Of a stretch of 64,000 bases of DNA, positions 36,463 to 44,520 are shown piece by piece. Origin of the DNA: JAQBDA01 sp963709875 (GTDB lineage Bacteria > Chloroflexota > Anaerolineae > Anaerolineales > UBA4823). Under the pieces are notes generated by a model. It was given only the letters and a program-made list of their open reading frames with translations, had not been told where the DNA came from and did not search any database. Made by a program: the position numbers and the translations under genes. The first letter of the stretch is position 1. Each line of letters opens with the position of its first letter. The stretch lies in NCBI GenBank assembly GCA_963709875.1, contig CAVPYB010000012.1:248001-312000 (forward strand). Direction: 5' to 3'.

Positions 36463-38049
36463 TCAGGGTGTTGGTGTAGCCGTTTGCTCACCAAAAGGAA
36501 GCGGTGTCTGCGTATAAGTCGGCGTCGGCGTAGTAGTGATTGTGGGGGTCAGCGTGATCGTTGGAGTAGGCGTGGCGCTCGGCGGGAGGACCACCAGGTA
36601 GAACTGGGGCACCCAACCCACACGACCCTCGCTGTCCAGCACTTCGACCCACACCAGTCCATCAACGATCTCTTCTCCATACAGCACGGTCAGCAGGGTG
36701 CCGTTCCGCAGCACCGGTCCGATCTCCGGCCCGCCCGGCCATTGACGCAGCTGCAAGGGTGGAACACGAACGATGTTTACCTCTGCCAGTGCAGGTGTTG
36801 GCGTTGCCGTAGGAGTAGCCGTGTTCGTAGGAGTGGCGGTCGGTGTGGCCGTCTCGGTAGGCGTGGCGGTATGGGTTGGAGTTGAAGTTCGGGTCGGTGT
36901 GGAGGTCGGGCTCGGACCAGGGGTAGAGGTGCGCGTTGCAGTCGGGGTGGAGGTGGGAGTAGGCGGCACCAGCGGGTCGAGCTGTGCGGTCAGGACCTGG
37001 TTGATCACTACCTCCACCGCGTCCTGGTCGCTCAGCACACCAGCCGACTGCAGCCCCGCAGCGATCTCCTGTTGGAGCGAAACGCTATCCTGGTACAGCA
37101 GCGGTCGCAGGGTCCTGACGGTCATTTCCAGGTGAAGCGCGTTGCCGCTGCGCTCGGGCTGCCATTCTACAAGCTCTACGTTGCCCATCTCTGCGACCTT
37201 CTGGTGGACGATCTCCCGGATCAGGCGGTCTTCGGTAGCCTGCTGGACGAACTGAACGCTGTAATACGTTAACGGGAATAATAGACCGATAGTCAGCAAG
37301 GCGGAAATTTGCAGGCTGCGCGGCAGCAGCCTGTTCTGCTTGCGGAAAGCCGGCACAAAACCCAATGCGAAGAATACCAGGGTGGCAGCGAAGGCAATTG
37401 TGATGGCGTTGGTGACAAATAGCAGAAAAGCGCCGAATGCAACCGGCCACAAGCGAGTCGCCAGCCCGATGCCCACCGTACACAGGGGTGGCATCAATGC
37501 GGTAGCAATTGCCACGCCGGGCAAGGCAGCAGAGATATTCGGCATCGCCAGGGCGAAAGCTGCCGCCAGGCCTCCCATCAAGGCGATAGCCAGATCGAGC
37601 GGGGAGGGTCGGATGCGTGAGAGGACCTCCGCCGGCAGGTTGTCGGCCTGGAAATAGAAAAACGGCAGGCGGACATCGACCCAGGTCAGCAGGGTCGAGA
37701 TAATGATCGCCAGGATTGCGCCGCGCAGCAGTGCCGAGGCTGCGTCCCGCAGCAGGCGTGCATCGCCGGTGAGCGAGGCCAGACCCAGCCCGATGATCGG
37801 CGACATCAATGGTGCGACCAGCATGGCGCCGATGATCACCGCTGGGGAGTCCGTCAGCAGCCCAAGTGTAGCTATCCCTGCTGAGAGCACGACCAGCAGG
37901 AAGAAGGCGAACTCGGGATGCGAATTGTTGCGCAGTTGTACCTGCACTTCCGCCCGTCTCTCCCTATCGATGCGGGGCAGAGTGCGCCGGAAATAGTACC
38001 GCACACGGGTGCTCCATGCAGGCGTTTTCGGATGCTTCTCTTCACCCAT
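36463..38049 (-). CDS. DUF389 membrane protein with TPT linkers and an SH3-like domain
   Basis: A 528-residue protein. Residues 45-260 hold about six hydrophobic segments with the DUF389 signature VIIGAMLVAPLMSPIIGLGLA. An extracytoplasmic region follows, then an approximately 60-residue repeat of Thr-Pro-Thr-Ala type. A bacterial SH3-like domain (about 425-500: NGTLLTVLYGEEIVDGLVWVEV, GRVGWVPQFYL) and a second TPT tail complete it. Such linkers are common in Chloroflexota surface proteins. Function is unknown. Confidence 0.8.
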   Translation of the reverse strand: MGEEKHPKTPAWSTRVRYYFRRTLPRIDRERRAEVQVQLRNNSHPEFAFFLLVVLSAGIATLGLLTDSPAVIIGAMLVAPLMSPIIGLGLASLTGDARLLRDAASALLRGAILAIIISTLLTWVDVRLPFFYFQADNLPAEVLSRIRPSPLDLAIALMGGLAAAFALAMPNISAALPGVAIATALMPPLCTVGIGLATRLWPVAFGAFLLFVTNAITIAFAATLVFFALGFVPAFRKQNRLLPRSLQISALLTIGLLFPLTYYSVQFVQQATEDRLIREIVHQKVAEMGNVELVEWQPERSGNALHLEMTVRTLRPLLYQDSVSLQQEIAAGLQSAGVLSDQDAVEVVINQVLTAQLDPLVPPTPTSTPTATRTSTPGPSPTSTPTRTSTPTHTATPTETATPTATPTNTATPTATPTPALAEVNIVRVPPLQLRQWPGGPEIGPVLRNGTLLTVLYGEEIVDGLVWVEVLDSEGRVGWVPQFYLVVLPPSATPTPTITLTPTITTTPTPTYTQTPLPFGEQTATPTP

Positions 38050-38213
38050 CTCTTATATTTTACCCTCAGTGCCTGGACTTTGTTAATCAATCCAGGATCG
38101 GTGAATAAGCTGTCTATTTATGAGTATTTTTTTAGACCTCTGCTGATAGTGCTACGGGAACTATCTTCTCGAGGATTCCGTCCTATATGAAATCTGAAAC
38201 GGAGGTTTCTACC

Positions 38214-38945
38214 ATGAAAAACAGAGTAGTATTCTTGACCAGCTTGATTTTTATTGCAGCCGTATTGACCGCCTGCGGCAGCGTTGCCCGCGCCCAAACA
38301 CTTCAGGAAAGTGAGGGCTCACCCCCGCGCACGATATCCGTAAGCGGCAGCGGTAGAGTAACCCTGACGCCCGATATCGCATACATCTCCATCGGCGTGC
38401 ACATGGAAAACGAAGACGCGGCAGCCGCGGTCGCCAGCAACAACGAACAAGTCCAGCAGGTCACCGACGCTCTGGAGAGCTTCGACATCGATCCGAAGGA
38501 TATTCAGACCACCAATTTCAGCATCTTCCCGCGCAAGGATTATGATCCTGAGGGTAAGCCGCTGGGGATCACCTTTATCGTTGACAATTCAGTTCATGTT
38601 ACCTTACGTGACATCGAAGAAGTCGGCGAGGTGCTCGATGCAGTGGTAAAGGCTGGGGCGAACTCGATCAGCGGCATCCAGTTCGATGTGGAAGACAAAT
38701 CCGAAGCTCTCTCCGAAGCACGCCAGGCAGCAGTCACAGACGCCCAATCGCAGGCTGAGGAGCTGGCACAGGCAGCCGGAGTCGAGCTTGGACCTGTGCA
38801 ATCCATCACCACATTCGGCAGCCCGATCCCCCTGCCGCAGCCCAAAGTAGCCTTCCAGATGGAAGCCGCAGCGGCTGAGGTGCCGATATCGCCGGGTCAG
38901 CTGGTCGTTACCGTCGAGGTGGACATGGTTTACCAGATCCAGTAA
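38214..38945 (+). CDS. SIMPL-domain (DUF541) lipoprotein
   Basis: A 243-residue protein with a lipoprotein signal: basic MKNR, a hydrophobic stretch, then the lipobox LTAC (Cys about 22). The SIMPL domain covers most of the rest (ISVSGSGRVTLTPDIAYISIGV at its start). ATG 38214 follows CGGAGG at good spacing, so the in-frame ATG at 38187 is set aside. Family members (BP26, YggE) form ring-shaped oligomers linked to oxidative stress resistance. It is monocistronic with a terminator-like hairpin downstream. Confidence 0.87.
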   Translation: MKNRVVFLTSLIFIAAVLTACGSVARAQTLQESEGSPPRTISVSGSGRVTLTPDIAYISIGVHMENEDAAAAVASNNEQVQQVTDALESFDIDPKDIQTTNFSIFPRKDYDPEGKPLGITFIVDNSVHVTLRDIEEVGEVLDAVVKAGANSISGIQFDVEDKSEALSEARQAAVTDAQSQAEELAQAAGVELGPVQSITTFGSPIPLPQPKVAFQMEAAAAEVPISPGQLVVTVEVDMVYQIQ

Positions 38946-38971
38946 AGGAAGCTCACATCCTTTCCATAACC

Positions 38972-39010
38972 GGGGCATCTGCCGGAGTGTACCTGCCGGA
39001 CAGATGCCCC
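38972..39010 (+). terminator. terminator-like hairpin after the SIMPL gene
   Basis: GGGGCATCTG and CAGATGCCCC form a 10-bp stem extended by CCGG/CCGG pairing. The following bases (ATTCTCGTTT) are a weak T-run. Confidence 0.6.
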
Positions 39011-39153
39011 ATTCTCGTTTAAGCCGATCAAAGGCTCTCTGGGAATCACCGTGGTGTAGGGGTTATGTACATCTGCCACCTGTCACGGTAACTCCCAATG
39101 ACCCCGATCAAAAATGGCAGACGGGGAACCATTTAATGGTATAAATACCCATT

Positions 39154-40227
39154 GTGCGCGCTCCTGTGATCTTCGAGCCGGCCCGGGGGTTGGGGGTTGT
39201 ATTTCATCTCTTCGCCATCCTGCTGCTGGTCGGGGCCAGCGTTTGGGGGATCTGGCAGGCTGCCCGTTCAGCCATCAGCCCTACCTTTTTGCTTTACCTG
39301 GTGCCGATGCTGGTCGCCTTCGTGCTGGTACCCCTGCTGGCATACCGTTTATACTCCCTGCTGGGTGCTTATTACCACCTTGAGCGGGACGGATTACGGC
39401 TGCGCTGGGGGCTGCGCATCGAAGATATACCCACCAATGATGTGGTCTGGATCAGACGCGATTCGGATTTAGAACGCAGGCTGCCACTGCCCTTCCTGCG
39501 CTGGCCGGGGTCGGTGTTAGGCTTGCGCCACACAGCGGACGGCAAACGGGTCGAGTTCATGGCAGGCCGATCGAGACGCCTGATCGTGCTCGCCACAGAG
39601 AAAGAAATCTACGCCATCTCACCCGCCCAGCCTGATATCTTCCTGGAAATGTTCCGCGGATTCATGGAAATGGGCTCTCTAAGCCCGCTGACCCCGCGTT
39701 CTATCCACCCGTCATTCCTGCTGATCCGGGTGTGGCAGCAACGCTCGGCAAGATTCCTGATCCTGACCGGTCTGGCGCTCAACCTGCTGCTGCTGGTCTG
39801 GGTAAGTCTGGCTATCCCCGAACGCACACAGATATATTTGAGCTTCAGCGCGGGCAGCGAACCTGTGCCAACCATACGTCTGCTGTTGATCCCTGTGTTC
39901 AGCAGCTTCTTCTACCTGATGGACGCATTTTTAGGGCTTTTTTTCTTCCGCCGCATCGGCGACCCTCTCCCCGAAGAAAAGATGGCCTGGGAAGACGATT
40001 ATCGCGACCTGGCTCGATTGGGTCGCGATCCAATCGAGCCAGGTCGTGACCCAATCGAGCCAGAACAGCCGGCAGACAGTTGGATAGGGCGTCTCTTTTG
40101 GAATCTGCGGGAGGAACTTCAGCTGGTTCCCCAGCCGTACCTTGCACACCTGCTGTGGGGAAGCAGCGTACTGGTAACCGCGCTGTTTATCCTGGCAACG
40201 TATACCATACTGGGCAATTCCGGATGA
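39154..40227 (+). CDS. membrane protein with PH-like domain, unrecognised
   Basis: A 357-residue protein starting at GTG. Two N-terminal hydrophobic segments (about 14-36 and 44-66) precede a beta-rich stretch (72-145) resembling bacterial PH (bPH2/YdbT-type) domains (YHLERDGLRLRWGLRIEDIP). Further hydrophobic segments lie at about 200-220, 240-262 and 335-352. A region with GRDPIEPGRDPIEP is encoded by a near-perfect palindrome (40009-40042). Function unknown. A DnaA-box array follows the stop codon. Confidence 0.65.
   Translation: MRAPVIFEPARGLGVVFHLFAILLLVGASVWGIWQAARSAISPTFLLYLVPMLVAFVLVPLLAYRLYSLLGAYYHLERDGLRLRWGLRIEDIPTNDVVWIRRDSDLERRLPLPFLRWPGSVLGLRHTADGKRVEFMAGRSRRLIVLATEKEIYAISPAQPDIFLEMFRGFMEMGSLSPLTPRSIHPSFLLIRVWQQRSARFLILTGLALNLLLLVWVSLAIPERTQIYLSFSAGSEPVPTIRLLLIPVFSSFFYLMDAFLGLFFFRRIGDPLPEEKMAWEDDYRDLARLGRDPIEPGRDPIEPEQPADSWIGRLFWNLREELQLVPQPYLAHLLWGSSVLVTALFILATYTILGNSG
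40009..40063. repeat. in-frame palindromic repeat within the PH-like gene
   Basis: CTGGCTCGATTGG (40009-40021) faces CCAATCGAGCCAG (40030-40042) around TCGCGA-like bases, with one mismatch. The right arm then recurs at about 40051-40063. The sequence adds Asp-Pro-Ile-Glu-Pro repeats to the protein without breaking the frame, like an inserted palindromic element. Confidence 0.6.
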
Positions 40228-40290
40228 TTATCCACAATTACTACCTGGTTATCCACAATTATCCAGAGGTTATCCACAGGTTTATCCCGG
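40228..40290 (+). promoter_or_regulatory. array of DnaA boxes in a 21-bp tandem repeat
   Basis: TTATCCACA, a perfect DnaA box, occurs at 40228, 40249 and 40270, exactly 21 bp apart and in the same direction. Near-matches TTATCCAGA (40259) and TTATCCCGG (40282) fall between and after. The array fills the gap between two genes. Neighbours are not dnaA, dnaN or gyr genes. Confidence 0.75.
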
Positions 40291-40303
40291 CTGCGGACCT
40301 GCT

Positions 40304-41101
40304 ATGAGCCTGGCGCTCGGCTTCTTCCTGGGAGTTGTCATTGCTTATCTCTCCTGGCGCCTCGGGTCCCTGGACCGCAGCGGTGCCTGGGCTGCTGTGC
40401 TGACAGGTGGGCTGGTCTTTGGTCTGGGGGGCATCGCCTGGGCGGCAGTGCTGCTGGCTTTCTTCATCTCTTCCAGCGGCTTATCCAGGCTGTTCTCAGG
40501 CATCAAATCATCCACCGGAGAGAAATTTGCCAAGGGGTCAACCCGGGATTGGGGGCAGGTGCTGGCGAATGGCGGTCTTGCCGCATTGCTGGCGGTTGTC
40601 GCCTGGCTTCTCCCCGTGAGTAGCTGGCCCTGGGTGGCCTTCGTGGGGGCCATAGCTGCGGTAACCGCCGACACCTGGGCGACGGAGATCGGCGTTATCA
40701 GCTCGACACCCCCGCGCTTGATTACGAGCGGGCGAGTTGTGGAGCGCGGCACTTCGGGGGGTGTAACGTTGTTGGGCTACCTGGCAGTCGTAGGCGGCGG
40801 CCTGTTTATCGGTGTTATCGCCGCCATTTTCGCCCAGAGCTCGCCGATTGCACTGGCAGCTGCCGCCCTCGTGGCAGGTCTGGCGGGCTCAACGGTCAAC
40901 TCCTTGCTCGGCGCAACGGTACAGGCGATCTACTACTGCCCCGCCTGCCAGAAGGAGACCGAACGCCACCCGCTGCACTCCTGCGGGACGGCGACCGCCC
41001 ACCAGCGCGGCTGGCGCTGGCTAAACAATGATTGGGTGAACTTCTTCTGTTCGCTTGTTGGGGCTGGTACAGCCTGGGCAGTGTGGTCGCTACTGGTCTA
41101 G
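40304..41101 (+). CDS. DUF92 / TIGR00297 membrane protein (phytyl-phosphate kinase-like family)
   Basis: A 265-residue protein with about seven hydrophobic segments. The family signature is visible: TADTWATEIGVIS and VERGTSGGVTLLGYLAVVGGG. A cysteine pair CPACQKETERHPLHSC suggests a small metal site in a late loop, followed by WLNNDWVNFFCSL. Plant relatives (VTE6) phosphorylate phytyl phosphate; the bacterial substrate is unknown. The start lies 14 bp after the DnaA-box array, which may control it. Confidence 0.82.
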   Translation: MSLALGFFLGVVIAYLSWRLGSLDRSGAWAAVLTGGLVFGLGGIAWAAVLLAFFISSSGLSRLFSGIKSSTGEKFAKGSTRDWGQVLANGGLAALLAVVAWLLPVSSWPWVAFVGAIAAVTADTWATEIGVISSTPPRLITSGRVVERGTSGGVTLLGYLAVVGGGLFIGVIAAIFAQSSPIALAAAALVAGLAGSTVNSLLGATVQAIYYCPACQKETERHPLHSCGTATAHQRGWRWLNNDWVNFFCSLVGAGTAWAVWSLLV

Positions 41102-41812
41102 GCAGGCGCACAGATCACCGATAGCGGCGATCACCTCACAATCCGCTTCCGGGAAGATCCCCTCCGGGTCGATCAGCACGGGAAGTATGCCGGCGCGCCT
41201 GGCACCGACCACATCCGCATAATAATTATCACCAATGTATAGGACGTCCTCGGGCTGTAAGTCCAGGCGCTGCAAGGCATGTTCGAAAATCCTGGGATCG
41301 GGCTTCCAGGTATTCACCTCGCCGGAAGTGAGGGCGAACTCCAGGTAATCCGACAGACCGAGGCGTTCCAGCTCCTCCCCGCAGGCCTGGTTGCGGTTGC
41401 TCACCACTGCCAACCGGTAGCCCGCCTCCAGCAGGCAGTCGAGAGTCTCGGGCACATCCGGAGCCACCCACTCCTGCGGTTTGAATTCGTCGGTCATACG
41501 CCGGGAGATCGCAGGTGCTAATGCGACAGCCACATCCGCAGGGCAGCCATACGCCTCCAGCCATCTGCGAGCATGGTTGGTCCAGAACAGCTCCGATCGG
41601 TCTCCATACTCGGCGCTATCGGACAGCATCTCGGTTGATTGAGCCCAAAAATAATGCAGCCAGCGCTGGGATTTTAACCGTCCCTGGCTCGATTCTGGCA
41701 CGCCAAGGTCGGCAGCTATTTCAATAAAGACTTGTGAATAACTGGGACGGTTGTGCCGCAGGGTGCCATCAAGATCGAATAGGATTGCCTGCAGGCTGTT
41801 AGATAAATTCAA
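41090..41812 (-). CDS. HAD-superfamily hydrolase
   Basis: A 240-residue phosphatase-like protein with all HAD motifs: LFDLDGTL with the nucleophile Asp, VVSNRN, the Lys in TWKPDPRIF, and IGDNYYADVVGARRAG. A helical cap lies between residues 25 and 110. Class and substrate cannot be set (phosphoglycolate phosphatase-like is possible). Its end overlaps the end of the convergent DUF92 gene by 12 bp. It follows moaA with an 11-bp gap. Confidence 0.87.
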   Translation of the reverse strand: MNLSNSLQAILFDLDGTLRHNRPSYSQVFIEIAADLGVPESSQGRLKSQRWLHYFWAQSTEMLSDSAEYGDRSELFWTNHARRWLEAYGCPADVAVALAPAISRRMTDEFKPQEWVAPDVPETLDCLLEAGYRLAVVSNRNQACGEELERLGLSDYLEFALTSGEVNTWKPDPRIFEHALQRLDLQPEDVLYIGDNYYADVVGARRAGILPVLIDPEGIFPEADCEVIAAIGDLCACLDQ

Positions 41813-41823
41813 GAGAACTCCCT

Positions 41824-42804
41824 CTAACCGCCGATCTCGCTCATCACGCGGTTGAGAGGAATTATACCCTCCGCCAGCCCATGCCCCCAGGGTTTATCCC
41901 ACACCCCGGTCAGGATGATCTGGCGCAGCTCTTCAAGGGAAGCGCCTGCTCGCAGGGGTGTCAGCAGGTCGACCTCGCCTTCCCGCAGCAGGCACAGACG
42001 CAGCCTGCCATCGGCGGTCAGGCGTGCACGCGTGCAAGCAGCACAGAACGGCATGCTCACCGAGGAGATAAAACCCACCTCTCCGGCAGCGCCGGGCAGG
42101 TGGAACAGGCGCGCCTCGCCATCCAGCTCGCCCCCGTTGGCGATCTCCATTGGACCCAAAGCGGCTTCGATATTTGCCTGCATCTCATCTGCGGTCACCA
42201 CCTGATTCAGCTGCAGCTCTGTTGCCCCGGCAAAAGGCATCATCTCGATAAAGCGCACCTGCCAGGGATGCTCCAATGTCAGGCGCACCAGATCGATCAC
42301 ATCGGCTTCATTGTAGCCGCGCACCACCACAGCATTGAGCTTGACAGGCACCAGCCCGGCCTGCTCTGCGGCAATGATCCCCTGCCACACATCATCTACG
42401 TCACCCCAACGGGTGAGACGGCGGAACTTCTCCGGGTCGAGCGTATCGATGCTGATATTGACCCGCTGCAAGCCTGCCTTCGCCAGCGGCACTGCCAGGC
42501 GTGAGAGCAGCACCCCGTTGGTGGTCATGGAGAGCGAGCGTACGCCAGGGGTGGCGGCAATCCCCGATACAAGATCGACGATATGCGCGCGCACCGTCGG
42601 CTCGCCGCCGGTCAGGCGGAATTTGTCGAACCCCAGGCTGGCGAAGAGCCGCACCAGCCGCAGGACTTCATCATCCTGCATCAGCTCGGCATTCGGACGG
42701 AAGGTCATCTCTTCCGGCATGCAGTAAACGCAGCGCAGGTTGCAGTGGTCGGTCAGACTGATGCGCAGGTAGTGAATATTACGTCCGAAACGGTCGATTG
42801 CCAT
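41824..42804 (-). CDS. moaA: GTP 3',8-cyclase MoaA (molybdenum cofactor synthesis)
   Basis: A radical SAM enzyme for the first step of molybdopterin synthesis. It is 326 residues, the normal length. The N-terminal cluster motif is CNLRCVYCMP, followed by FRLTGGEPTVR. The second cluster site is FCAACTRARLTADGRLRLC. The C terminus ends in the Gly-Gly needed for activity. No other moa gene is nearby. It is followed by a HAD gene on the same strand. Confidence 0.95.
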   Translation of the reverse strand: MAIDRFGRNIHYLRISLTDHCNLRCVYCMPEEMTFRPNAELMQDDEVLRLVRLFASLGFDKFRLTGGEPTVRAHIVDLVSGIAATPGVRSLSMTTNGVLLSRLAVPLAKAGLQRVNISIDTLDPEKFRRLTRWGDVDDVWQGIIAAEQAGLVPVKLNAVVVRGYNEADVIDLVRLTLEHPWQVRFIEMMPFAGATELQLNQVVTADEMQANIEAALGPMEIANGGELDGEARLFHLPGAAGEVGFISSVSMPFCAACTRARLTADGRLRLCLLREGEVDLLTPLRAGASLEELRQIILTGVWDKPWGHGLAEGIIPLNRVMSEIGG

Positions 42805-42865
42805 GATAGGAAAGGAAATTAGATATTTACCAAGATAATTGTCATAATTATAGCATTAAATCCGC

Positions 42866-43660
42866 TTACATCTCATATTCCTTAACCAGCTGCTTTTCGG
42901 CCTCACTCTCGACAAAAGCGCGTACTTTGACATATTTCTCCAATCCCGATCCCAGGAGCTTCCTTTTCAAGAGCTCATCCACCTGGAATATGCCTGCTGA
43001 ATTGTTCATCCAAATATTGATCTGGATGGGTTTGTCTTCCCCGGAAAGGAGCTCGACTTTGTCAATAGCAGCGGCAGAGATCGCATGAATATCCACTTTC
43101 CCGGCCTCATACGGGATGCGCGAACGACCTTCGCTCATGTCCAGCGCATCCGCCACGCGCACGATCCCGGCCTCGATCGTGTAGGGTCTGCCATCGCTGC
43201 GATGGGCGATGATGGCATGCAGCACTTCTGAGATGACGATCGTCCGCTCTTCGAGGGTCAGGAATTCCAATATCCTGTGCAGGATGCCGTTGGTCAGGAA
43301 TAGGCTGAACTCCTCATGACCCTCCCGGCTGATGGTCATACCCAGGTCGTGCAGCAGGCTGGCAAGCAAGATCACCAATTCCGCATACTCGTACGCCAGC
43401 TCGTAGTTTTCGGTGATCGACATCTGCACACCCTTCTTATGCAGGATGCGCGCCAGCCGCAGGGCGATATTGGAGACGATCTGGAAGTGTACCGCGCCGT
43501 GATCGCTCATCCCCAGCCTGTCGATGGCATTAACATTGATCACCCGCCAGAGCGTTTTGATCTCTGCATCTTGATTGATGACCAGCAGCGCCTTTTCCAG
43601 CAATTTATTCCCGTGGATCGGCACCCGGATATCGATTAGTGAATGTGCTTTCGGCTGCAT
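42866..43660 (-). CDS. HD-superfamily phosphohydrolase
   Basis: A 264-residue protein. The metal-binding HD motif is LLHDLGM, preceded by GMSDHGAVHFQIVSNIALRLA and followed by HAIIAHRSDGRPYTIEAGIVRVADALDMSEGR, a layout seen in HD-domain phosphohydrolases. ATG 43660 follows GGAGGG at good spacing; the frame upstream to 43789 is not supported. The substrate is unknown; nucleotide or second-messenger hydrolysis is typical. Confidence 0.83.
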   Translation of the reverse strand: MQPKAHSLIDIRVPIHGNKLLEKALLVINQDAEIKTLWRVINVNAIDRLGMSDHGAVHFQIVSNIALRLARILHKKGVQMSITENYELAYEYAELVILLASLLHDLGMTISREGHEEFSLFLTNGILHRILEFLTLEERTIVISEVLHAIIAHRSDGRPYTIEAGIVRVADALDMSEGRSRIPYEAGKVDIHAISAAAIDKVELLSGEDKPIQINIWMNNSAGIFQVDELLKRKLLGSGLEKYVKVRAFVESEAEKQLVKEYEM

Positions 43661-43700
43661 ATTGCAAAACCCTCCTGCTAAGAATAATTCCTGTCCACGC

Positions 43701-43871
43701 TCACACAGTTTCAACCTGATTTTTACGAGCTCGCGCCAGACTGCGCGAGCAGATTGCGGATATGCCCGGTATGGTCGCGTTCTCGCCAACAGAAAAACAG
43801 ACCGGGTGCCCCAGCACCCAGGCCAGCGAGCGTGCTTCGATATTGTTTTCCAGACCGATAGGGAAGATCAT
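43701..43871 (-). pseudogene. HicB/DinB-like N-terminal fragment
   Basis: A 56-codon frame. Its first 30 residues (FPIGLENNIEARSLAWVLGH then PVCFSVGEN) resemble the N terminus of HicB-like proteins found fused to DinB-type domains in Chloroflexota. The rest does not continue that fold, and the terminator of the ybaK-type gene overlaps it. Probably a remnant; family assignment is from memory of the pattern. Confidence 0.35.
43790..43822 (-). terminator. intrinsic terminator of the YbaK-type gene
   Basis: GGGTGC (43804-43809) pairs with GCACCC (43814-43819); on the minus strand TTTTT follows within ten bases. It lies about 65 bp past the stop. Confidence 0.6.
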
Positions 43872-43884
43872 CCGGCGCCTCTTC

Positions 43885-44367
43885 TCAGGTGATATTGACC
43901 ACCTGACCCCCGGTCATGCGCGCCAGGTCCTTTGGTGACAGGCGGAACACCGCGTTAGGCGTGCCGGCGGCGGCCCAGATCTCATCGAACTGCAGCAGGT
44001 CTTGATCGATGAACGTCAGCAAAGGCTGGATGTGACCGACCGGCGGCACGCCGCCGATGGCGAACCCGGTGTGCTGGCGGACGAAATCCGCATCCGCTTT
44101 CCCTAATGGCTCAGCGATCAACCCTTCGATTATGCGCTCATTCACCCGGTTGGCGCCGCTGGCAACCACCAACACCGGGCGCTCGCTGCGCTTCGCCTTG
44201 AAGATCAGCGATTTCACGATCTGCCCGACCTGGCAGCCGACTGCCTGGGCCGCATCTACGGCTGTGCGGGTCGAATCGGGCAGCTCGAGCACCTGCAGGT
44301 CGAACCCCTGGGTTTCAAGCGCCTGCTGGACTCTGAGCGCGGAAGGGCTTAACGGGTGGTTGGTCAT
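43885..44367 (-). CDS. YbaK/ProX-type aminoacyl-tRNA deacylase
   Basis: A 160-residue protein of the prolyl-tRNA editing family. The conserved Lys is in QIVKSLIFKAK, and the GGVPPVGH loop near residue 110 is the family signature. Such enzymes release mischarged amino acids from tRNA. It stands alone, divergent from the gene at 44521. Confidence 0.9.
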   Translation of the reverse strand: MTNHPLSPSALRVQQALETQGFDLQVLELPDSTRTAVDAAQAVGCQVGQIVKSLIFKAKRSERPVLVVASGANRVNERIIEGLIAEPLGKADADFVRQHTGFAIGGVPPVGHIQPLLTFIDQDLLQFDEIWAAAGTPNAVFRLSPKDLARMTGGQVVNIT

Positions 44368-44520
44368 GTTTGGGGACTCCTGTGCGGATGGTTTTCAGGG
44401 GCGCTCACGATTTCAAAGCGCGCTCCTATCATACCAAAAATTATGCCCACTCTACAGCGAAGCGGTACCGTATTCAGATATAATAGGAGGAATCTGATCT
44501 TATCTCCCAGGAATTACACC

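Noticed and set aside
36780..36970. Tandem repeat resembling a satellite or CRISPR
   Set aside because: It is the low-complexity Thr-Pro codon run in the DUF389 gene; units are irregular and there are no spacers.
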